Assembly (NCBI RefSeq): GCF_900105065.1
Contig: NZ_LT629749.1
Coordinates: 2,170,001-2,234,000, forward strand
Source: Friedmanniella luteola
GTDB taxonomy: Bacteria > Actinomycetota > Actinomycetes > Propionibacteriales > Propionibacteriaceae
Length of the DNA stretch: 64,000 nucleotides
Reading direction: 5' to 3'
Below the pieces are notes generated by a model that saw only the letters and a list, made by a program, of their open reading frames with translations, made no database searches and was not told the DNA's origin. This document shows, piece by piece, positions 44,883-53,468 of the stretch. The position numbers and the translations under genes were made by a program. Positions within the stretch are counted from its first letter, which is position 1. Every line of letters begins with the position of its first letter.

Positions 44883-44990
44883 GGAGCGGCCAGGCCGGGA
44901 ACCCAGGCCCTGCGGGGCTTCTCACACCGGGAACGAACGGCGCTGACCAGGCGTTGGAGCGCCGGACGGGCCCCGCCCGAGCCGTCCCGC

Positions 44991-45548
44991 TCAGCCTGGC
45001 CCGGCGTCCTGGGCGGCGGTCCGGACGGCGTCGAGGTAGCGCTCGGTGACGAGGTACTGCCCCGCCCGCGCGACCGGCGCGCCCAGCACGGTGAACCAGC
45101 GTCCCCCGCGCGAGAAGGCGACGAGGTCGAAGAAGACGGCGCCGTCCGCGGCCAGCTCGACCGCGAACGACTCCTCCCCGCGCTCGGGATGACCGGGCAG
45201 GGTGCCGTAGACGAAGCCGCGGCGCTGCTCGTCCTCGACCACCTCGAGCACCCGGACCGGGATCCGCAGCCCCAGGGGGCCCAGCCCCAGCCGCAGCTCC
45301 GCGACGGTGCCCGTCCGCACCCGCCGGTCCGACACCCGGGCAGTGAGCCCGGCCCCCTCGTGCATGCCCCAGGTCAGCAGCGTCTCGGCGGCCGCCTCGA
45401 ACGCCGCCCGGCCGGTGCCCACCCGGGCCGACACGTGCTGGTGGTGGTAGCCGGCGGGCAGGGGGCCCCGCGTGGCACCGATCTCGGGGTAGGTGAGCGG
45501 GGCGGTCTGCAGGGCCAGCGCCGCCCCCGGCGCCAACAGCTCCACCAC
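44991..45548 (-). CDS. DUF1990 (UPF0548) family protein
   Basis: 185 residues, GTG start with GGAGGG about 9 nt upstream. Family features: PLTYPEIGATRGPLPAGYHH, LTWGMHEGAGLTARVSDRRV, RRGFVYGTLPGHPERGEESF and AFSRGGRWFTVLGAPVARAG. Likely a small beta-rich cytoplasmic protein; function unknown. It is 62 nt downstream of the YczE gene on the same strand and may be cotranscribed with it. Confidence 0.84.
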   Translation of the reverse strand: MVELLAPGAALALQTAPLTYPEIGATRGPLPAGYHHQHVSARVGTGRAAFEAAAETLLTWGMHEGAGLTARVSDRRVRTGTVAELRLGLGPLGLRIPVRVLEVVEDEQRRGFVYGTLPGHPERGEESFAVELAADGAVFFDLVAFSRGGRWFTVLGAPVARAGQYLVTERYLDAVRTAAQDAGPG

Positions 45549-45609
45549 GCTCTCGTTCCCTCCCCCGGCCGCTCGACGCCCGCGATCCTGCCACGGGCGC
45601 GCCTCCCGG

Positions 45610-46335
45610 TCAGGCGCCGGGCGTGGACGCCGGCGCGGACTGCGGCGCAGGGGTCGACGGTGCCGCGGTCCGCGGGGCCGTCGGCCGGGCCTCCAGCCGC
45701 ACGGCGACGAGGGGCAGGAACCGCTGGGTGAGCGGCCCGATCCCGACGGCGTACAGCACGGTCCCGACGCCGACGGTGCCGCCCAGCAGGAACCCGATGC
45801 CGAGCACCACGACCTCGATCCCGGTGCGGACCAGCCGCAGGCTCCCGCCGGTTCGCCGGGCCAGACCCGTCATCAGACCGTCGCGGGGCCCGGGTCCCAG
45901 CTGGCTGCCCATGTACACCGCACCGGCCAGGCCGTTGGCCACCAGGCCGCCGATCAGCAGCAGCACCTGGAGCACCAGCGACGACGGCGTGCGCAGCGCG
46001 GCGAGCCCGAGGTCGACGGCGATCCCGACGACGAACACGTTGGCGACGGTGCCCAGGCCCGGGCGCTGCCGCAGGGGCACCCACATCAGCAGCACCAGGG
46101 CGCTCACGAGGACGGTGATGGTCCCGAAGCTGAGCGGCAGCCGGAGCGAGAGGCCCTCGGTCAGCACGTCCCAGGGGGCCAGCCCGAGGTCCGAGCGCAG
46201 CATCATCGCCATCGAGAACCCGTAGAGGGCCAGCCCGACGAGGAGCTGCGGGATCCGGCGGCCCAGCCGGCCGGCGCGGAGCTGCTCGAGGGGCCCGAGG
46301 GAGGTGAGCGGGGAGGAAGGGCTGGACGACGTCAC
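45610..46335 (-). CDS. YczE/YyaS/YitT-family membrane protein
   Basis: 241 residues from the GTG at 46335. Five to six membrane helices; the segments LYGFSMAMMLRSDLGLAPWD and VYMGSQLGPGPRDGLMTGLA are typical of YczE proteins. The C-terminus is a Pro/Ala-rich tail. It is divergent from a MocR-type regulator across 118 bp, the arrangement that defines the YczR group of MocR regulators. Transport substrate unknown. Confidence 0.84.
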   Translation of the reverse strand: MTSSSPSSPLTSLGPLEQLRAGRLGRRIPQLLVGLALYGFSMAMMLRSDLGLAPWDVLTEGLSLRLPLSFGTITVLVSALVLLMWVPLRQRPGLGTVANVFVVGIAVDLGLAALRTPSSLVLQVLLLIGGLVANGLAGAVYMGSQLGPGPRDGLMTGLARRTGGSLRLVRTGIEVVVLGIGFLLGGTVGVGTVLYAVGIGPLTQRFLPLVAVRLEARPTAPRTAAPSTPAPQSAPASTPGA

Positions 46336-46372
46336 CCGTCCATCGTGCCGGGCTCCGGCGACCCTTCGCCAG

Positions 46373-46430
46373 GGCCAATTGCGGACCACTGGCCTGCTCT
46401 TCCGTCGAGCAGAGCCGATTGGTACGGTCC
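46373..46430 (+). promoter_or_regulatory. Divergent control region of yczE-like and mocR-like genes
   Basis: Contains an inverted repeat GGCCA-N12-TGGCC (46373-46394), GGACC (46383-46387) and GGTCC (46426-46430), and a -10-like TACGGT (46423-46428) for the MocR gene. The exact operator is uncertain. Confidence 0.45.
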
Positions 46431-46453
46431 TAGCAGTCCACTTGAGGAGCACC

Positions 46454-47893
46454 ATGACCACCACCCGCTGGCTGTCCGCGGCCGGTCTGCGCGACCTGGT
46501 GGGGGCGGACCGCCTCCGCTCCCCCGCCTACCGCGACCTCGCGGAGCGGATCCGCTTCCTCGTGGTGGACGGCCGGCTGGCCGTCGGCACCCGGCTGCCC
46601 AGCGAGCGCGAGCTCGCCCGCACCCTGGCGCTGAGCCGCTCCACGGTCACCGCCGCCTATGCGCACCTCGGGACGGCCGGCTACCTCCGGTCCCGGCAGG
46701 GGGCCGGCAACTTCGTCGTCGTCCCGCCCGGCCGGGCGCTGGGCGGGCTGCCCGGCGTGGGGCTGGCGGACGCCGGGACGCTCAACCTCACCTTCGGGGC
46801 GCCCGCCGCCCCGGCGGGGGTGGCCGAGGCCTACGCCGGCGCCGTCGAGCAGCTGCCCGGCCTGCTCCGCAGCCACGGGTACTCCGCCGACGGGCTGCCG
46901 GTCCTGCGGGAGCGGATCGCCGCCTGGTACGGCGCCCGCGGGCTGCCCACCGACCCCGCGCAGGTCGTGGTGACCAGCGGGGCGCTGGCCGCGCTCAACG
47001 TCGTCGCGGCGGCGCTGCTCGGGCCGGGTGACCGGGTGCTGGTCGAGGCCCCCAGCTACGGGAACGCGCTGGAGGCCCTGCGCCGGCGCGGAGCCCGGCT
47101 GCTGCCCTACCCGCTCGGCCCCGACGGCTGGGACCCGGCGGGCTTCGACGCCACGGTCCGCCAGACCGCCCCGCGGGCGGCCTACCTGATCCCCGAGTTC
47201 CACAACCCGACCGGCCACTGGATGGCGGAGGAGGTGCGTCCCGAGCTCGCCGGGTCGCTGCGCCGCAACCGGACGGTCGCCGTCGTGGACGAGACCCTGG
47301 TGGAGGTCCGGCTGGACGGCCAGCCGCCCCGGCTGCCGCTGGCCGCCCACCTGCCCGACGCCGTCACCCTCGGCTCGGCCAGCAAGGCGTTCTGGGGCGG
47401 GCTGCGGGTCGGCTGGCTGCGCGCACCGCGCGACCTCGTCCGGACGCTCGTGGAGAACCGGGCGACCCTCGACCTGGGCACCGCGCCGTTGGAGCAGCTG
47501 GCCGTCGCCGGCCTGCTCGAGGACCCCGGACCCGTGCTGGCCGACCAGCGCCGACGGCTGCGCGAGCAGCGCGACCGGCTGGTGCAGCAGCTGGCCGAGC
47601 ACCTGCCCGGCTGGCGCTGCCGGGTGCCCGCCGGCGGCTTGAGCCTGTGGCTCGAGCTGCCGACCGAGTCCTCCAGCCGGTTGGCGGCGGCGGCGGAACG
47701 GCAGGGCCTGCTGCTCACCGCCGGGCCGCGCTCCTACCCCGGTGCCGGCGGCGAACGCCGGGTGCGGCTGCCGTTCGCGGCCGCACCGGAGGTGCTGGAC
47801 GACGCCGTCCAGCGGCTGGTGCGGGCCTGGTCCGCGGTGGAGGACGCCGGCACCAGCGCCCCGAGCCTGCCGCCGCTGGAGCTCAGCGCCTGA
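46454..47893 (+). CDS. MocR-type PLP-dependent regulator (GntR-aminotransferase fusion), YczR-like
   Basis: 479 residues from the ATG at 46454 with GAGGAG 4 nt upstream. An N-terminal GntR winged helix (about 20-95; YRDLAERIRFLVVDGRLAVG, LPSERELARTLALSRSTVTA) joins a fold-type I aminotransferase domain with the PLP lysine in GSASKAFWGGLRVGW near residue 310. Such proteins sense PLP or an amino-compound and activate a neighbouring gene. The divergent YczE gene makes it a YczR-group member; target assignment is by that arrangement. Confidence 0.9.
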   Translation: MTTTRWLSAAGLRDLVGADRLRSPAYRDLAERIRFLVVDGRLAVGTRLPSERELARTLALSRSTVTAAYAHLGTAGYLRSRQGAGNFVVVPPGRALGGLPGVGLADAGTLNLTFGAPAAPAGVAEAYAGAVEQLPGLLRSHGYSADGLPVLRERIAAWYGARGLPTDPAQVVVTSGALAALNVVAAALLGPGDRVLVEAPSYGNALEALRRRGARLLPYPLGPDGWDPAGFDATVRQTAPRAAYLIPEFHNPTGHWMAEEVRPELAGSLRRNRTVAVVDETLVEVRLDGQPPRLPLAAHLPDAVTLGSASKAFWGGLRVGWLRAPRDLVRTLVENRATLDLGTAPLEQLAVAGLLEDPGPVLADQRRRLREQRDRLVQQLAEHLPGWRCRVPAGGLSLWLELPTESSSRLAAAAERQGLLLTAGPRSYPGAGGERRVRLPFAAAPEVLDDAVQRLVRAWSAVEDAGTSAPSLPPLELSA

Positions 47894-47910
47894 GCGGACG
47901 GCCGCCCGGC

Positions 47911-48501
47911 TCAGCCGGCCGAGGCCGCCGCCTGCCTCTTCGCCGCCTTGACCGCCCGCTTGCTCTCCCGCACCTTGGCGAGGGACTCCTCGTCGACGAC
48001 GTCGGCGACCGAGCGGTGACCGTCCTGCCCGAAGTCGCCCGCCGCCTCCTGCCAGCCGGGAGGCTGCACGCCCCGCTGCTTCGCCAGCACCGCGACGAAG
48101 ATGGTCGCCTTCTCCGGCCCGAAGCCGGGCAGGGCGGTGATCGCCCGCTTCAGCTCGGCCCCGGTCGTCGCGCCCCGCCAGACGTTGCCCGCGTCGCCCT
48201 CGAACTGCTCCACCAGCACCTGGCAGACCTGCCGCACCCGCTTGGCCATCGCGCCCGGGAACCGGTGCACCGCCGGGCGCTCCGAGCAGAGCGCGACGAA
48301 CGCGTCCTCCTCCATCGCGGCGATGGCGGCCACGTCAAGCCGGCCGCCCATCCGCTGCGCGATCACCGCCGGCCCGGCGAAGGCCTTCTCCATCGGCACC
48401 TGCTGGTCCAGCACCATGCCCAGCAGCAGGGCGTTGTCGTCGGTGGTCAGCAGGTCGTCGGCGGCCGGGTCGCCGGTCAGCCAGATGCGGCGGGAGCTCA
48501 T
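47911..48501 (-). CDS. HhH-GPD-type base excision repair protein
   Basis: 196 residues. The helix-hairpin-helix motif is ITALPGFGPEKATIFVAVLA near residues 121-140. The N-terminal part (DDNALLLGMVLDQQVPMEKA) matches the start of the glycosylase core. It is shorter than full glycosylases and lacks an iron-sulfur cluster; the C-terminal tail is lysine/arginine-rich and may bind DNA. Lesion specificity unknown. The last bases are 17 nt from the MocR stop, tail to tail. A CAGACT hexamer 6 nt upstream suggests a leaderless mRNA. Confidence 0.83.
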   Translation of the reverse strand: MSSRRIWLTGDPAADDLLTTDDNALLLGMVLDQQVPMEKAFAGPAVIAQRMGGRLDVAAIAAMEEDAFVALCSERPAVHRFPGAMAKRVRQVCQVLVEQFEGDAGNVWRGATTGAELKRAITALPGFGPEKATIFVAVLAKQRGVQPPGWQEAAGDFGQDGHRSVADVVDEESLAKVRESKRAVKAAKRQAAASAG

Positions 48502-48507
48502 GCGCCC

Positions 48508-48513
48508 AGTCTG
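48508..48513 (-). promoter_or_regulatory. Candidate leaderless -10 of the HhH-GPD gene
   Basis: CAGACT on the minus strand, 6 nt before the ATG at 48501. Confidence 0.45.
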
Positions 48514-48541
48514 GTGCGGCGGGACCGGAGCCGCCAGCGCC

Positions 48542-48885
48542 TCACTCGTAGAGGACGTACTCCGGTCGTGGCCGCAGCGCCAGCACCTGCTCGGGGGTCA
48601 TCAGCGGTCCGGCCTCGGCGTCCTCGGTGCAGAAGAGCTTGAAGCCGGCGTGCACGTGCCCGGGCGGTCCGGTCCACCGCGCGGTAGGTGGCCTCCTTCG
48701 CCGCGCGCACGCCGATGCCGTCGACCGACTTCACGAGCGCCACCCCGCGGTGGTCGCGCAGGTCCCGCTCGCGGCGGACGATCGAGGGCGCCGGCTGGTG
48801 GTGCACCAGCACCTTCTCGGGCAGGTCGCCGGCCTTGAGACGTCGGCCCCCGGGCGGGTCGGTGACCGGCTCGCGGGCGGCGGGT
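48542..48885 (-). pseudogene. Truncated, frameshifted remnant of an actinobacterial secreted/lipoprotein family gene
   Basis: Two minus-strand frames together resemble the C-terminal third of a conserved actinobacterial family (pattern DLPEK-x-L-x-VHQ, then VDG-x-G and GFKLF-x-ED). The first frame reads LKAGDLPEKVLVHHQPAPSI and VALVKSVDGIGVRAAKEATY. The second reads GHVHAGFKLFCTEDAEAGPL and EQVLALRPRPEYVLYE, and ends at 48542. The frame changes near 48655-48670 at a CCCGGG tract, consistent with one inserted base. The N-terminal two thirds are missing. The family match is from memory, so moderate. Confidence 0.55.
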
Positions 48886-48915
48886 GAACGCCCTGACCAG
48901 GGGCGGGTCGCGGTG

Positions 48916-48921
48916 TAGCGT
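48916..48921 (+). promoter_or_regulatory. Leaderless -10 hexamer of the LacI gene
   Basis: TAGCGT ends 7 nt before the ATG at 48929; it favours this start over an in-frame upstream one at 48884. Confidence 0.6.
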
Positions 48922-48928
48922 GACCGCC

Positions 48929-50053
48929 ATGTCCACGGGCACCGCCTCGTCGCGCGACGCGGCCCCGGGCGCCGACAGCGGCGCCCCCCGGGACGACGGG
49001 TCGCGGACGGCGCCCGCGGACGCGACGCTGGACGGCGGCGTCCGGCCGGTCCGGGGGCAGCCCACCCTGGAGATGGTGGCGGCGGCCTCCGGTGTCAGCC
49101 GCTCGACCGTGTCGCGGGTCGTCAACCGCTCCCCCAACGTCCGGCCGGAGGTCGCCGCCGCCGTGCAGCGGGCCATCGACGACCTCAACTACGTGCCCAA
49201 CCGGGCCGCCCGCTCGCTCGCCGGCCGGCACACCTACGCCATCGCGCTGCTGGTGCCGGAGGACGCGACCCGCTTCTTCGGCGACCCGTACTTCGCGTCC
49301 ATCGTGCAGGGCATCACCGGCGCGCTCGAGTCCAGCGACTACGTGCTCAACCTGCTGGTGGCCCGCGACGGCGCCGGCGGGAAGACCCGCCGCTACCTGC
49401 AGGGCGGGAACGTCGACGGCGCCCTCGTGGTGTCCCACCACCCCACCAACACCGATCTCCGCGACATCAACGCCAGCCTGCCCGTCGTCTTCGGCGGCCG
49501 ACCGGCCGTACCGGACCTCGACCCCTGCTACAGCGTCGACGTCGACAACGTCGGGGGCGCCCGGCTGGCCGCGGCGCACCTGGTCGGCCTGGGACGGCGT
49601 CGGATCGGCACGGTGACCGGTCCCCTCGACATGCCCGCCGCCGTCGACCGGCTCGCGGGCTGGCGGCAGGTGCTGGAGACGGCCGGACGGCCTCCGGACG
49701 CGGTGGTGTCGGGCGACTTCACGACGGCCGGCGGGGCCGCCGCGATGCGGGACCTGCTCGCGCGGGTGCCCGATCTCGACGCCGTCTTCGTGGCCAACGA
49801 CCTGATGGCCCGCGGCGCGCTCACGGTGCTGACCGAGCGGGGGCTCGACGTGCCCGGCGACGTCGCGGTGGTCGGCTACGACGACAGCCCGGCCGCCATC
49901 TCGGGCGACCTGCCGCTGAGCACCGTCAGCCAGCCCTCGACGGCCATGGGCGCCCGGATGACCGAGATGCTGCTGGGACTGCTCGCGGGCCGGGAACCCG
50001 AGAGCCGGGCCTGCGTGCTGCAGACCCGGCTCGTGCTGCGGGCGACCGCCTGA
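48929..50053 (+). CDS. LacI-family transcriptional regulator
   Basis: 374 residues. A disordered N-terminal extension of about 45 residues precedes the HTH (TLEMVAAASGVSRSTVSRVV followed by NRSPNVRPEV). The periplasmic-binding-like sensor domain covers about 105-374 (YAIALLVPEDATRFFGDPYF, ASLPVVFGGRPA, VAVVGYDDSPAAISGDLPLS). It should bind a sugar or nucleoside-type effector. No sugar transport operon adjoins, so targets are elsewhere or unknown. Converges on lpd. Confidence 0.9.
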   Translation: MSTGTASSRDAAPGADSGAPRDDGSRTAPADATLDGGVRPVRGQPTLEMVAAASGVSRSTVSRVVNRSPNVRPEVAAAVQRAIDDLNYVPNRAARSLAGRHTYAIALLVPEDATRFFGDPYFASIVQGITGALESSDYVLNLLVARDGAGGKTRRYLQGGNVDGALVVSHHPTNTDLRDINASLPVVFGGRPAVPDLDPCYSVDVDNVGGARLAAAHLVGLGRRRIGTVTGPLDMPAAVDRLAGWRQVLETAGRPPDAVVSGDFTTAGGAAAMRDLLARVPDLDAVFVANDLMARGALTVLTERGLDVPGDVAVVGYDDSPAAISGDLPLSTVSQPSTAMGARMTEMLLGLLAGREPESRACVLQTRLVLRATA

Positions 50054-50078
50054 CCGCTCGGTCGGCCGTGCTCGGTCC

Positions 50079-51479
50079 TCAGAGGTTGATCATGTGGCCC
50101 GAGATGCCGTGCGCGGCCTCGAGCAGTGCCTCCGACAGGGTCGGGTGGGCGTGGATGTTCCGGGCGACCTCGTCGGCCGTCAGGTCCCACAGCTGGGCCA
50201 GCGTCAGCTCCGGCAGCAGCTCCGTGACGTCCGGGCCGATCATGTGCACGCCGAGGATCTCGTTGTGGGCACTGTCGGCGATCAGCTTGACGAAGCCGAC
50301 GGCCTCGCCGAGCCCGTGCGCCTTGCCGTTCGCGGTGAACGGGAACTTCGACACCTTGACGTCGTAGCCCTTGTCCTTCGCCTGCGCCTCGGTGTAGCCG
50401 AAGGACGCGACCTGCGGCTGGCAGTAGGTGGCCCGCGGGATCATGTCGTAGTTGATCGGCATGGTCTCGGCGCCCGCGATGGTCTCGGCCGCCACGATGC
50501 CCTGCGCCTCCGCGGTGTGGGCCAGCAGCAGCTTGGCCGTCACGTCGCCGATGGCGTAGATGTGCGGCACGTTGGTGCGCATGTGGTCGTCGATGGCGAT
50601 GGCGCCGCGTTCGGTGAGCTGGACGCCCGTCTTCTCCAGGCCGTAGCCGGTGGTCCGCGGGGCGAAGCCGATGGCCTGCATGACCTTGTCGGCCTCCAGC
50701 ACCGTCGCGTCGCCGCCCGCCGCCGGGGAGACGGTGACCTTGACCTTGTCGCCCGAGTCGTCGATCTTCTCGACCTTGGTGCTGGTCATCAGCGTGACGC
50801 CCAGCTTCTTGTAGTGCTTCTGCAGCTCGGCGGAGACCTCGGGGTCCTCGAGCGGGAGCATCCGGTCGAGGAACTCCACGATCGTCACCTGGACGCCGTA
50901 GTTGGCGAGCACGTAGGCGAACTCGGTGCCGATGGCGCCGGAGCCCGCGATGATGATCGACTCGGGCAGCTCGCCGGTGAGGATCTGCTCCTCGTACGTC
51001 ACGACGCGGTCGGTGACCTCGGTGCCCGGCAGCAGCCGGGTGGTGGCGCCGGCGGCGATGATCAGGTTGTCGAAGCTCACCTGGGTGGTGGTGCCGCCCG
51101 GGCCCTCGACGCTGACGTCGTGGTCGCCGGTGAACGTCGCCCAGCCGTCGATCTCGGTGATCTTGTTCTTCTTCATCAGGAAGTGGACGCCCTTGGCCAT
51201 CCGGTCGGCCACGCTCCGGCTGCGCTTGAAGGCGGCCCCGAAGTCGAAGGTCACGTCCCCGCTGATGCCGAACGTCTTCGCCTCGTGGTTGAAGATGTGG
51301 GCGATCTCGGCGTTGCGCAGCAGCGACTTCGTGGGGATGCAGCCGACGTTGTTGCACACCCCGCCCCAGTACTTGAGCTCGATGATGGCGGTCGACAGCC
51401 CCAGCTGGGCGGCGCGGACAGCGGCCACGTAGCCGCCGGGTCCCGCACCCAGCACGACGACGTCATAGTGATCGGTCAT
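50079..51479 (-). CDS. lpdA: Dihydrolipoyl dehydrogenase
   Basis: 466 residues from the ATG at 51479, set by a leaderless TAGAGT hexamer 7 nt upstream. It reoxidises dihydrolipoamide in 2-oxoacid dehydrogenases and the glycine cleavage system. The FAD Rossmann motif is [14 protein letters not shown]; the redox disulfide is C42-NNVG-C47; NAD motif [17 protein letters not shown]; the C-terminal catalytic histidine is in [25 protein letters not shown] differs slightly from the common CLNVGCIPSKAL. It could serve GcvH encoded at 7 kb. Confidence 0.96.
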   Translation of the reverse strand: MTDHYDVVVLGAGPGGYVAAVRAAQLGLSTAIIELKYWGGVCNNVGCIPTKSLLRNAEIAHIFNHEAKTFGISGDVTFDFGAAFKRSRSVADRMAKGVHFLMKKNKITEIDGWATFTGDHDVSVEGPGGTTTQVSFDNLIIAAGATTRLLPGTEVTDRVVTYEEQILTGELPESIIIAGSGAIGTEFAYVLANYGVQVTIVEFLDRMLPLEDPEVSAELQKHYKKLGVTLMTSTKVEKIDDSGDKVKVTVSPAAGGDATVLEADKVMQAIGFAPRTTGYGLEKTGVQLTERGAIAIDDHMRTNVPHIYAIGDVTAKLLLAHTAEAQGIVAAETIAGAETMPINYDMIPRATYCQPQVASFGYTEAQAKDKGYDVKVSKFPFTANGKAHGLGEAVGFVKLIADSAHNEILGVHMIGPDVTELLPELTLAQLWDLTADEVARNIHAHPTLSEALLEAAHGISGHMINL

Positions 51480-51486
51480 GACCTCA

Positions 51487-51492
51487 ACTCTA
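51487..51492 (-). promoter_or_regulatory. Leaderless -10 hexamer of lpd
   Basis: TAGAGT on the minus strand, 7 nt before the ATG at 51479. Confidence 0.6.
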
Positions 51493-51592
51493 GGGGCGGC
51501 GGGTGAGCTCGGGCGAACCGACCGCCGGCGATCGCTCACGGCGCAACCCGGCGGTCTCGTGGGCCAGGACACACCGAAGATCCGGAACAAAT

Positions 51593-51611
51593 CTCACATG
51601 TGAGTTATTGT
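51593..51611 (+). promoter_or_regulatory. Operator and leaderless promoter of the XRE-MurA gene
   Basis: CTCACATGTGAG (51593-51604) is a perfect 12-bp palindrome in an AT-richer patch. The -10 TATTGT (51606-51611) abuts it and ends 7 nt before the GTG at 51619. A dimer of the encoded XRE domain is the likely ligand (inference). Confidence 0.65.
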
Positions 51612-51618
51612 CCTCCGC

Positions 51619-53145
51619 GTGACTGACACCTACGCCGACCGGATCGGCGGGCTCATCCGCGACGCCCGCAAGCACCGGGGGCTCACCCAGACCCAGTTGG
51701 CCGACGTGCTCGGGACCAGTCAGAGTGCCGTGCACCGCATCGAGGCCGGCAACCAGAACCTCAGCCTGGACATGGTGAACCGCATCGCCGAGGCGCTCGA
51801 GTCCCCCCTCATCACCGTCGGCCCGAACGGCCCGCTGCACCTGCGCGTGCAGGGCGGGGTCAAGCTCTCCGGCCGCATCGCCGTCCGCTCGTCCAAGAAC
51901 GCGGCCGTCGCGCTCCTCTGCGCCAGCCTCATCAACCGCGGCCGCACCGTCATCCGCGGCATCGCCCGGATCGAGGAGGTCAACCGGATCGTCGAGGTGC
52001 TGACCAGCATCGGCGTGCGGGCGACCTGGCTGAACGGCGGCAGCGACCTCGAGCTGGTCCGGCCGGACGAGCTGGACCTCGCGGCCATGGACGTCGAGGC
52101 CGCCCGCCGGACCCGCAGCGTGATCATGTTCCTCGGCCCGCTGCTGCACTCCTACCCCAGCTTCCAGCTGCCCTACGCCGGCGGCTGCGACCTCGGCGCC
52201 CGCACCATCGAGCCGCACCTGCAGGTGCTCCGCCGCTTCGGCCTCGACGTGGTGCCGACCGAGGGCTTCTACCAGTGCGACGTCGACGAGTCGGTCGAGC
52301 CGACCCGGCCGGTCACCCTGACCGAGCGCGGCGACACCGTCACCGAGAACGCCCTGCTCGCGGCCGCGCTGTCCCCCGGCGTCACCGTGCTGCGGAACGC
52401 CAGCCCGAACTACATGGTCCAGGACCTCTGCGTCTTCCTGACCCACCTGGGCGTGGAGATCGACGGCATCGGCACCACGACCCTGCGCGTGCACGGCGTC
52501 GAGAGCATCAACGCCGACGTCGAGTTCGCCCCGTCGGAGGACCCGATCGAGGCGATGAGCCTGCTCACCGCGGCGATCGTCACCCAGTCCGAGCTCACCA
52601 TCGAGCGGGCGCCGATCGAGTTCCTCGAGATCGAGCTGGCGATCCTGGAGGAGATGGGCCTCGACTTCACCCTCAGCGAGGAGTACGTCGCCGACAACGG
52701 CCACACCCGGCTGGTCGACCTGACGGTGCGGCCCTCGACGCTGCGCTCGCCGATCGACAAGATCCACCCGATGCCGTTCCCCGGGCTGAACATCGACAAC
52801 CTGCCCTTCTTCGCGGTCATCGCGGCCACGGCCGAGGGCAAGACGATCATCCACGACTGGGTCTACGAGAACCGCGCCATCTACCTCACCGAGCTCAACC
52901 GGCTCGGCGCGCGCGTGCAGCTCCTCGACCCGCACCGGGTGATCGTCGAGGGCCCGACGCGCTGGCGCGGCACCCAGGTGGTCTGCCCGCCGGCCCTGCG
53001 GCCCGCCGTCTGCATCCTGCTCGGCATGCTCGCCGCGCGCGGTGAGTCGGTCCTGCGGGACGTCTACGTGATCAACCGCGGCTACGAGGACCTCGCCAAC
53101 CGCCTCAACGCCCTCGGCGCGAACATCGAGGTCTTCCGGGACTGA
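51619..53145 (+). CDS. XRE helix-turn-helix fused to a MurA-like (UDP-GlcNAc enolpyruvyltransferase) domain
   Basis: 508 residues. An XRE/Cro HTH occupies about residues 8-62 (GLIRDARKHRGLTQTQLADV, GTSQSAVHRIEAGNQNLSLD). From about 72 the protein is an EPSP-synthase-like fold with MurA residues kept: K93-N94 in SSKNAAV, the reactive cysteine C190 in the loop AGGCDLGAR, and an aspartate in FPGLNIDNLP like MurA Asp305. MurA adds enolpyruvate to UDP-GlcNAc in peptidoglycan synthesis. Here it may be active, or act as a sensor of UDP-GlcNAc/PEP controlling DNA binding. A palindromic operator on its own promoter points to autoregulation. Confidence 0.85.
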   Translation: MTDTYADRIGGLIRDARKHRGLTQTQLADVLGTSQSAVHRIEAGNQNLSLDMVNRIAEALESPLITVGPNGPLHLRVQGGVKLSGRIAVRSSKNAAVALLCASLINRGRTVIRGIARIEEVNRIVEVLTSIGVRATWLNGGSDLELVRPDELDLAAMDVEAARRTRSVIMFLGPLLHSYPSFQLPYAGGCDLGARTIEPHLQVLRRFGLDVVPTEGFYQCDVDESVEPTRPVTLTERGDTVTENALLAAALSPGVTVLRNASPNYMVQDLCVFLTHLGVEIDGIGTTTLRVHGVESINADVEFAPSEDPIEAMSLLTAAIVTQSELTIERAPIEFLEIELAILEEMGLDFTLSEEYVADNGHTRLVDLTVRPSTLRSPIDKIHPMPFPGLNIDNLPFFAVIAATAEGKTIIHDWVYENRAIYLTELNRLGARVQLLDPHRVIVEGPTRWRGTQVVCPPALRPAVCILLGMLAARGESVLRDVYVINRGYEDLANRLNALGANIEVFRD

Positions 53146-53468
53146 GCTGTCGGACCTCGCTCCGCTCGGTCGCAGATCGCGCTCGGGCCCGCCGTCTTCC
53201 TCCCTGCGCTCGCAGACGAAGAACGTGTCTGCTCGCTCCGGTCGTCCAGACGGCGGCGCGCGATCCGGTGCCGGTCGGGATCCGCAGCACGTCACCCCTC
53301 GGCTCCCGGTCCCCCCGCTCGATCGGGGCGATCGGTCGTCCGAGGGGTGTTGTGCGCTCCCGCCACGACCGGGCACCTTCGTGTCGTCGAGGCACCCTCT
53401 CGAGAGAGTGCCTCGACGTGCAGAGGGTGCCCGGGCACGGAGGTGCCCCTCCCACCTCCCCGGCGACC
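53146..53468. other. Intergenic region of nested hairpins between convergent genes
   Basis: No gene seen. Perfect dyads: GCAGAC/GTCTGC (53212-53231); CACCCCTCGG (53293-53302) with CCGAGGGGTG (53340-53349); a near-perfect 32-bp palindrome at 53386-53417 with arms GTCGAGGCAC/GTGCCTCGAC around CTCTCGAGAG; and GGGCAC-GGAG-GTGCCC (53433-53448). Likely bidirectional termination or a REP-like element. Confidence 0.65.
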
